In this document: in pieces, positions 5,536 through 11,125 of the stretch | Layout: each line of letters begins with the position of its first letter | Position numbering within the stretch: position 1 is the stretch's first letter | Source of the DNA: an uncultured Collinsella sp. | GTDB lineage: Bacteria > Actinomycetota > Coriobacteriia > Coriobacteriales > Coriobacteriaceae | NCBI GenBank assembly: GCA_900540095.1 | Contig: UQEO01000063.1 | Location: forward strand, 1 to 11,125 | Length of the DNA stretch: 11,125 nt | Direction: 5' to 3' | The notes under the pieces: generated by a model | Told to the model about the DNA's origin: nothing | What the model saw: only the letters and a program-made list of their open reading frames with translations | Databases searched by the model: none | Translations under genes and position numbers: made by a program

Positions 5536-7395
5536 CTACTCCTCGCCCTCGAGCTTTTCACTCGCCTCGAGCCACGCCATCTCCAGCTCATCCATGGCGG
5601 CGTGGGCCTCGTCGATCTTTGCCTGCTGCTCGCCCAGCGCCGTGTAGTTGGTCGGATCGACCTGGGCCATGGCGGCCTCGGCCTCCTCCACGCGAGCGCG
5701 CTGCGTCTCCATCTTGCGCTCGAGCGAGCTCACCTCGCGACGGAGCTTCTGACGCTCGGCGTTGGACAGGCTGTTGGGCTGACCGCTCGACTTGGGCTTT
5801 TCGGCCGCAGCTGCCGCGGCACCGGTGTCAAACGTGCCGGCCTTGGCGCTCGGCGCGCCCACGGGCTCGCCCTCGGCGGTAGCGTTGCACAGGCGAAGGT
5901 ACTGGTCCACGCCACCGGGCATATGCGTCAGGTGGCCGTCGAGCAGCGCCCACTGCTGGTCGGTCACGCGCTCCATCAAGAAGCGGTCGTGCGTGACCAC
6001 GATCAGCGTGCCGGGCCAGCCGTCGAGCAGATCCTCGACAATCGCGAGCATGTCGGTATCCAGGTCGTTGCCCGGCTCGTCCAGGATAAGCACGTTGGGC
6101 TCGTCCAGGATTGTCAGTAGCAGCGACAGGCGACGGCGCTGGCCGCCCGAAAGATCGCCGATGCGACTCCAGAGCTGCTGCGTCGTAAAGCCCAGACGCT
6201 CGCAGAGCTTCTCGGGCGAGGTCTCCTTGCCATCGATGACGTAGTACTTCTTATAGTTGCCGAGCACCTCGCGGATCGTGTCGCCCATGTAGGGCTTGAG
6301 CTCCTCGAGCTGCTGCGACAGCACGCCAAAGCGCACTGTCTGGCCAATCTTCACGCGGCCGCGCGTGGGTTCAATCTTGCCCTGGATCACGTCAAGCAGC
6401 GTCGACTTGCCAGCGCCATTCTCACCCAAAAGACCATAGCGGTCGCCCGCACCAATGAGCCAGGTCACATCGGAGAGCACCTGCTTGGGCGCGCCGCCGG
6501 CATCCGCATAGCCGGCGTCCACGTCGACCACGTCGATAACCTGCTTGCCTAGGCGGCTCACGGCGAGGCGCTTGAGCTCCAGCTCGTCACGCACGGGCGG
6601 CACGTCGGCGATCAGCTCGCGAGCGGCATCAACACGAAACTTGGGCTTGGTGGAACGCGCCTGGGCGCCGCGGCTCAGCCACGCGAGCTCCTTGCGCGCC
6701 ATGTTGCGACGGCGCCCCTCGGTAACCGCGGCCATGCGGTCGCGCTCCACGCGCTGCAGGATATATGCGGAGTAACCGCCCTCGAAGGGATCGACCTGGC
6801 CGTCGTGGACCTCCCACATACTGGTGCAGACCTCGTCCAAGAACCAGCGGTCGTGCGTGACCACGAGCATCGCGCCCTGGCCGCGCTGCCAGCGGGCCTT
6901 TAAGTGACGCGCGAGCCAGTTGATGGTGCGCATGTCCAGGTGGTTGGTGGGCTCGTCGAGCATGAGCACGTCATAGTCGCCGATCAGCAGGCGCGCGAGG
7001 TCCACGCGACGGCGCTGGCCGCCCGAAAGCTCGCCCACCGTGCCCTCCCAGGGCACATCGCTAATAAGGCCGGCCAGAATCTGGCGCGTACGCGGGCTCG
7101 AGGCCCACTCGTATTCAGGCGTGTCACCGACGACGGCATGATGCACGGTGTCGGTATCGACCAGGTTATCCTTTTGGCCGAGCAATCCAATCGTCGTGCC
7201 GCGGCGGTGCGTCACGCGTCCGTCATCGGGCTCCAGCGTGCCGGCGAGCACGCTCAGCAGCGTCGACTTGCCGTCGCCGTTTTTACCGACAATACCAATG
7301 CGGTCACCCTCGCCCACGCCGAGCGTCACGCTATCGAAAATATGCTTGGTGGGAAACTCTAGGCTGACGGAATCGCATCCCAAAAGAATCGCCAT
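5536..7395 (-). CDS. ABC-F family ATPase, Uup-type
   Basis: This 619-residue cytoplasmic protein has two fused ABC ATPase domains and no membrane segment, so it acts on the ribosome or nucleic acid, not in transport. Domain 1: Walker A 37-45 (GKNGDGKST), signature LSGGQ 123-127, Walker B with D147-E148, switch H181. Domain 2: Walker A 324-332 (GENGAGKST), LSGGQ 415-419, Walker B D439-E440 (LDEPGNDLD, with Gly where Thr is usual), switch H469. The interdomain linker (about 215-262, with AWLSRGAQARSTKP) and a C-terminal coiled coil (about 543-615), reached through an Ala/Pro-rich spacer, are those of Uup. Uup relatives are linked to ribosome function and to suppression of DNA excision events. 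The start is taken at 7395 with AAGGAG 8 nt upstream; the longer frame to 7509 would run through the neighbouring operon's terminator. It is not a clear antibiotic-resistance ABC-F by sequence. Confidence 0.93.
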   Translation of the reverse strand: MAILLGCDSVSLEFPTKHIFDSVTLGVGEGDRIGIVGKNGDGKSTLLSVLAGTLEPDDGRVTHRRGTTIGLLGQKDNLVDTDTVHHAVVGDTPEYEWASSPRTRQILAGLISDVPWEGTVGELSGGQRRRVDLARLLIGDYDVLMLDEPTNHLDMRTINWLARHLKARWQRGQGAMLVVTHDRWFLDEVCTSMWEVHDGQVDPFEGGYSAYILQRVERDRMAAVTEGRRRNMARKELAWLSRGAQARSTKPKFRVDAARELIADVPPVRDELELKRLAVSRLGKQVIDVVDVDAGYADAGGAPKQVLSDVTWLIGAGDRYGLLGENGAGKSTLLDVIQGKIEPTRGRVKIGQTVRFGVLSQQLEELKPYMGDTIREVLGNYKKYYVIDGKETSPEKLCERLGFTTQQLWSRIGDLSGGQRRRLSLLLTILDEPNVLILDEPGNDLDTDMLAIVEDLLDGWPGTLIVVTHDRFLMERVTDQQWALLDGHLTHMPGGVDQYLRLCNATAEGEPVGAPSAKAGTFDTGAAAAAAEKPKSSGQPNSLSNAERQKLRREVSSLERKMETQRARVEEAEAAMAQVDPTNYTALGEQQAKIDEAHAAMDELEMAWLEASEKLEGEE

Positions 7396-7430
7396 ATGCC
7401 CTGCTCCTTCGTAGAAATTCAACGTTGTCC

Positions 7431-7439
7431 ATGATAGCA
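7431..7439 (-). promoter_or_regulatory. Likely extended -10 promoter of the ABC-F/HAD operon
   Basis: On the minus strand TGcTATCAT (plus positions 7439 to 7431) forms an extended -10 box about 35 nt before the start codon. No good -35 is seen 17 nt upstream, which is acceptable for extended -10 promoters. Confidence 0.5.
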
Positions 7440-7465
7440 GCGAAAAGGCGGGCCGCACACGACAC

Positions 7466-7502
7466 AAAAAGGCGGGCCATCTCCCACAAGAGATGACCCG
7501 CC
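7466..7502 (-). terminator. Rho-independent terminator of the pst operon
   Basis: A 13-bp GC-rich stem (7490-7502 with 7471-7483, one G-U pair in the minus-strand RNA) with a 6-nt loop is followed on the minus strand by TTTTTGTG. It lies 56 nt beyond the pstB stop codon. Confidence 0.88.
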
Positions 7503-7558
7503 TCCCCAATCAGTCCCGTGGCGACCGTGGCCACCGCGGGCCTCAAGCATGTCCCGGA

Positions 7559-8427
<869 letters not shown>

Positions 8428-8431
<4 letters not shown>

Positions 8432-9354
8432 TCGGCCGTCATCCTTCTTGCCAGTTGCTTGCCCACGATACGGGCGACTACGTTAAACAGCAGCACGCAA
8501 ATCATCAGCAGCGCCGCGGTGCCCCAAACAATCTGCTGGGCCTCGGGGCTGCCCTCGCCATAGATCTTGTAGATGTGCACGGCGAGCGACTCGCCGGGAC
8601 GGAACACGTTCCAAGCGCAGGTGGGGCTCGACAGGTTAAAGCTCAAGAAGTTCAGGCGAACCGGCGAGCTCATACCCGAGGTAAAAAGCAGTGCTGCGGC
8701 CTCGCCAAACACGCGACCGGCCGAAAGCACGATGCCCGTCACGATGGCAGGCATGGCCTCGGGGATCAGGATGTGCAGCGTGGCCTCCCAGCGAGTGAGG
8801 CCCATGGCCAGGCACGCATCGCGCTGGGCCTGCGGCACGTCCTCGAGCGCCTGCTGGATCACGCGCACCAGGATGGGGATGTTGAACATGGTGAGCGCGA
8901 CGGCGCCGGAGATGATGGAGTACTTCCAGCCCAGCTGCACCGAGAACACCAGAAAACCGAACATGCCGACGACGATGGAAGGCAGCGAGGACAACGTCTC
9001 GATGGCGGTGGAGGCGATGTCGCGGATGGGTCCGTCCGGCGCGTACTCAACCAAAAAGACCGCTCCGCCCAGGCTGATGGGCACCGAGATGATCAGGGTG
9101 ATCAGCAGCAGGTAGAACGAGTCGAACAGCTGGTAGAGCACGCCGCCCTGCGTTCCGTTGGCGCGCGACGGCTCCGTGAGAAAGCCCGGCTGGAACAGCG
9201 TCGAGATGCCCTCGAACAGGATATAGGCCACCATGGAGACGACGATGAGCATGACGATGGCGACGATCGCCGTCAACACGCCCGTGGCGAAGCGGTCCTG
9301 CTTTTGGACACGCCCGAGCCTCGCCTCGTCGATGTGGATACGCGTGCTAGCCAC
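8428..9354 (-). CDS. pstA: Phosphate ABC transporter permease PstA
   Basis: This 308-residue inner-membrane permease forms the phosphate channel with PstC. Six hydrophobic segments can be seen, at about 24-47, 76-102, 113-139, 145-166, 203-224 and 275-298. The cytoplasmic EAA loop (178-200, DACLAMGLTRWEATLHILIPEA) that docks PstB is intact, preceded by the family motif LSSLPSIVVGMFGF. The segment 229-262 between the last two membrane spans resembles the usual PstA periplasmic loop. The start codon is GTG, 8 nt inside the pstC reading frame, with a G-rich stretch upstream as ribosome-binding site; no ATG is available before residue 35, so the GTG is preferred. It ends in ATGA overlap with pstB. 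Confidence 0.96.
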
Positions 9355-10255
9355 GAGCCTTCGCCCCCTTGCGGCCGATAAGGTGGATGATCAGGATGAA
9401 GATGAGACTCATGCCCATCAGCAGCAGGCCGAGCGCCCACAGAACATCGTCTTGGGCCGAGCCCTCGGCATAGACTGCCATGGACGTGGTGAGCGTGGTG
9501 GTGATGGTCGAAGCCGGCGACAGCAGCGACGTCGGCATGGCCTCGATGCCGCCGATGACCATGCGCACGGCGAGCGTCTCGCCAAAGGCGCGGGTCATGC
9601 CCAAGATAACCGCGGTCATGAGCGACGGCATGGCGGACTTGAGCACCACGTGCCAGATGGTCTGCCAGCGGGTGTAGCCCAGCGCGAGCGAGCCCTGGCG
9701 GTAGCCGTCGGGCACGGCGCGCAGACCATCGACCGAAAGCGTGGTCATCGTCGGCAGAATCATGACCGCCAGCACGATGGCGCCGGGCAAGATGCCCAGG
9801 CCCGTGCTCACGTGGAAAACGCTCTTCATAAGACCGACGACCACGTGAAAACCGATCAGGCCAAAGACGACCGAGGGAATGCCGGTCAAAAGCTCAATGA
9901 GCGGCTGAAAGATCTTAGAGCCAAACTTAGGGCTAATCTCGACCGCAAAGATGGCAGAGCCGATGGCGATGGGCAGCGCGATAAGCGTGGAGAGCACCAT
10001 GACCGCAAACGAGGTGACGATCAGGGGCAGGGCGCCGGTATAGGGCAGGCCGTTTTCGGCTGTGTTGGCCAGGTCCCACTTGGTGCCGGTGAAAAACTCG
10101 ACGACCGAGACGCCGTCCTTGACAAAAGCCGAGAGGCCCTTTTGGGCGACCATAAAGATGAGCGCGGCAACGACAAGCGTCACGAGCGCTACGCACGCGC
10201 CCGTGACGCCCAGGCCCACGTTCTCAAGGTCGCGCTTTGGCAGCTGTTTTGCCAT
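9347..10255 (-). CDS. pstC: Phosphate ABC transporter permease PstC
   Basis: This 302-residue inner-membrane permease is the partner of PstA. The N-terminal membrane segment (about 14-37) is followed by the periplasmic portion FFTGTKWDLANTAENG, where PstC proteins normally carry the F-x-x-x-x-W-x-P-like pattern, then segments at about 76-106, 117-145, 155-176, 211-232 and 272-294. The EAA loop lies at 186-208 (RQGSLALGYTRWQTIWHVV), preceded by LLTGIPSVVFGLIG, a PstC hallmark. The ATG has GGAAAGG 6 nt upstream and follows the pstS stop by 24 nt, so the genes are co-transcribed. Nothing unusual is seen. Confidence 0.97.
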   Translation of the reverse strand: MAKQLPKRDLENVGLGVTGACVALVTLVVAALIFMVAQKGLSAFVKDGVSVVEFFTGTKWDLANTAENGLPYTGALPLIVTSFAVMVLSTLIALPIAIGSAIFAVEISPKFGSKIFQPLIELLTGIPSVVFGLIGFHVVVGLMKSVFHVSTGLGILPGAIVLAVMILPTMTTLSVDGLRAVPDGYRQGSLALGYTRWQTIWHVVLKSAMPSLMTAVILGMTRAFGETLAVRMVIGGIEAMPTSLLSPASTITTTLTTSMAVYAEGSAQDDVLWALGLLLMGMSLIFILIIHLIGRKGAKARG

Positions 10256-10279
10256 TGCAAACCTTTCCGGGGCGATTAC

Positions 10280-11125
10280 TTATTTAGCAGAGACCTTGCC
10301 GCTGGCGTCCTTGACGACCTTCATGGCAGAGACGGGGATGAAGCCCTGCTCCTCGACGAGCTTGCCCTGGACGTCGTCGGAAAGCATGAACTCCAGGAAG
10401 GCCTTGGTGGCCTCGTCGGCGTCCTTGGAGCAGTACATGTGCTCGGTAGCCCAGATCTTGAAGGAGTCATCAGTGACATTCTTGCTCTTGGGCTCGACGC
10501 CCTCGACCTTGATGGCGTTGAACTTGGAGTCATCGAAGTGCGAGAAGTCGAGGTAGGAGATGGCGTTATCGGTGCTGCCCATCTGAGTCTGGACGTCGCC
10601 GGACTTGTCGAGCTCGGCGTCGCCCTTAAAGTCGACGGCCTCGTCGCCAAAGACGGCGGCCTCGAAGGTGGCGCGGGTGCCGGAGCCGGCCTTGCGGTTG
10701 AGGACGACGATGGTGGCGTCGTCGCCGCCGACCTCCTTCCAGTTGGTGATCTGGCCAGAGAAGATGCCCTTGAGCTGCTCGAGGGACAGGTCGTCGACCG
10801 TCACGTTCTTGGAGACGACGGGACCCATGCCCACGACGGCAACCTCGTGGTCGACGAGGTTCTTGACCTGGTCGGCCTCGAGCTTGGTCTCGGCGAAGAC
10901 GTCGGAGTTACCGATGGTGACGGTGCCTGCGGCGACAGCGGTCAGACCCTTGCCCGAACCGTTGCCCGAGCCGGAAACGGAGACGTCCGGGTTGGCATCC
11001 ATGAACTTCTCGGCAGCAGCCTCGACGAGAGCCTGGAACGAGGAGGCACCGTCGTAGGTCACCTCGCCGGAGACGGACTCGGCAGTAGCAGCGGCGCTAC
11101 CCCTGTCCGCGGGCGTTATCCGTTT
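10280..11125 (-). CDS. pstS: Phosphate-binding protein PstS (5' end beyond window)
   Basis: The gene runs off the right edge; 281 residues and the stop are visible. This extracytoplasmic protein captures phosphate and hands it to PstC/PstA. Family motifs are clear: TYDGASSF at 23-30 of the visible part, GSGNGSGKG at 52-60, GNSD at 72-75 and RKAGSGTR at 144-151 supply phosphate contacts in known PstS proteins, and FSGQITNWKEVGG is a hallmark. The C terminus ends KVSAK. A signal peptide and lipobox would be expected just upstream; the first residues seen (KRITPADRGS) are oddly basic for the stretch after a lipobox. The segment from about GSAAA (visible residue 9) onward is a normal Ser/Ala-rich linker. 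It is the first gene of pstSCAB; the promoter and any PhoP box lie outside the window. Confidence 0.95.
   Translation of the reverse strand, partial: KRITPADRGSAAATAESVSGEVTYDGASSFQALVEAAAEKFMDANPDVSVSGSGNGSGKGLTAVAAGTVTIGNSDVFAETKLEADQVKNLVDHEVAVVGMGPVVSKNVTVDDLSLEQLKGIFSGQITNWKEVGGDDATIVVLNRKAGSGTRATFEAAVFGDEAVDFKGDAELDKSGDVQTQMGSTDNAISYLDFSHFDDSKFNAIKVEGVEPKSKNVTDDSFKIWATEHMYCSKDADEATKAFLEFMLSDDVQGKLVEEQGFIPVSAMKVVKDASGKVSAK

Noticed and set aside
5041..6120. Plus-strand 359-codon open frame opposite the HAD and ABC-F genes
   Set aside because: It overlaps two clearly conserved minus-strand genes, including their shared junction, and its translation has no recognisable domain.
7396..7509. 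N-terminal extension of the ABC-F protein
   Set aside because: It would be encoded across the pst terminator and the likely promoter; conserved sequence begins at 7395 with AAGGAG upstream.

Overview
The window looks like chromosome from a high-GC Gram-positive gut bacterium, most likely a Coriobacteriia member of the Collinsella type. That placement is an inference from the strong GC-rich codon bias, purine-rich Shine-Dalgarno sites and the style of the proteins. No rRNA, tRNA, CRISPR array, transposase or integrase gene is visible. The first ~1.19 kb is clearly more AT-rich than the rest.

Left part (1-1198, + strand): the 3' part of a gene for a PD-(D/E)XK endonuclease-like protein, cut by an in-frame stop or missing its 5' end. 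After it comes a gene-free stretch holding two ~45-bp repeat arms in inverted orientation (789-833 and 998-1042) that bound a 254-bp element of unknown nature.

Metal-efflux cassette (1125-3898, + strand): a consensus sigma70-type promoter overlaid by a large operator, then an ArsR/SmtB-family metal sensor, a small free-standing heavy-metal-associated (HMA) domain protein, a terminator-like hairpin, a third copy of the operator and a P1B-2-type Zn/Cd/Pb-exporting ATPase. The operator sequence recurs before the ATPase, so the sensor probably controls both segments. The ATPase has no N-terminal HMA domain. It carries a block of ten basic residues instead, while the separate HMA protein is strongly acidic.

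Centre (3899-4758): a long nested palindrome lies between convergent genes. Beyond it, on the minus strand, is a short DtxR/MntR-type regulator with an unusual mix of predicted metal ligands and several repeats of one motif upstream.

Minus-strand housekeeping block (4695-7436): an ABC-F ATPase of the Uup type is followed after 6 nt by a Cof-type HAD phosphatase, with a rho-independent terminator downstream and a likely extended -10 promoter upstream.

Right part (7466-11125, minus strand): a pstS-pstC-pstA-pstB phosphate-uptake operon with tightly packed genes and a strong terminator after pstB. pstS runs off the right edge. Most of the window is standard biology. The parts worth a second look are the inverted-repeat element, the split HMA/ATPase system with three matched operators, the nested palindrome and the hybrid metal site of the DtxR-like regulator.
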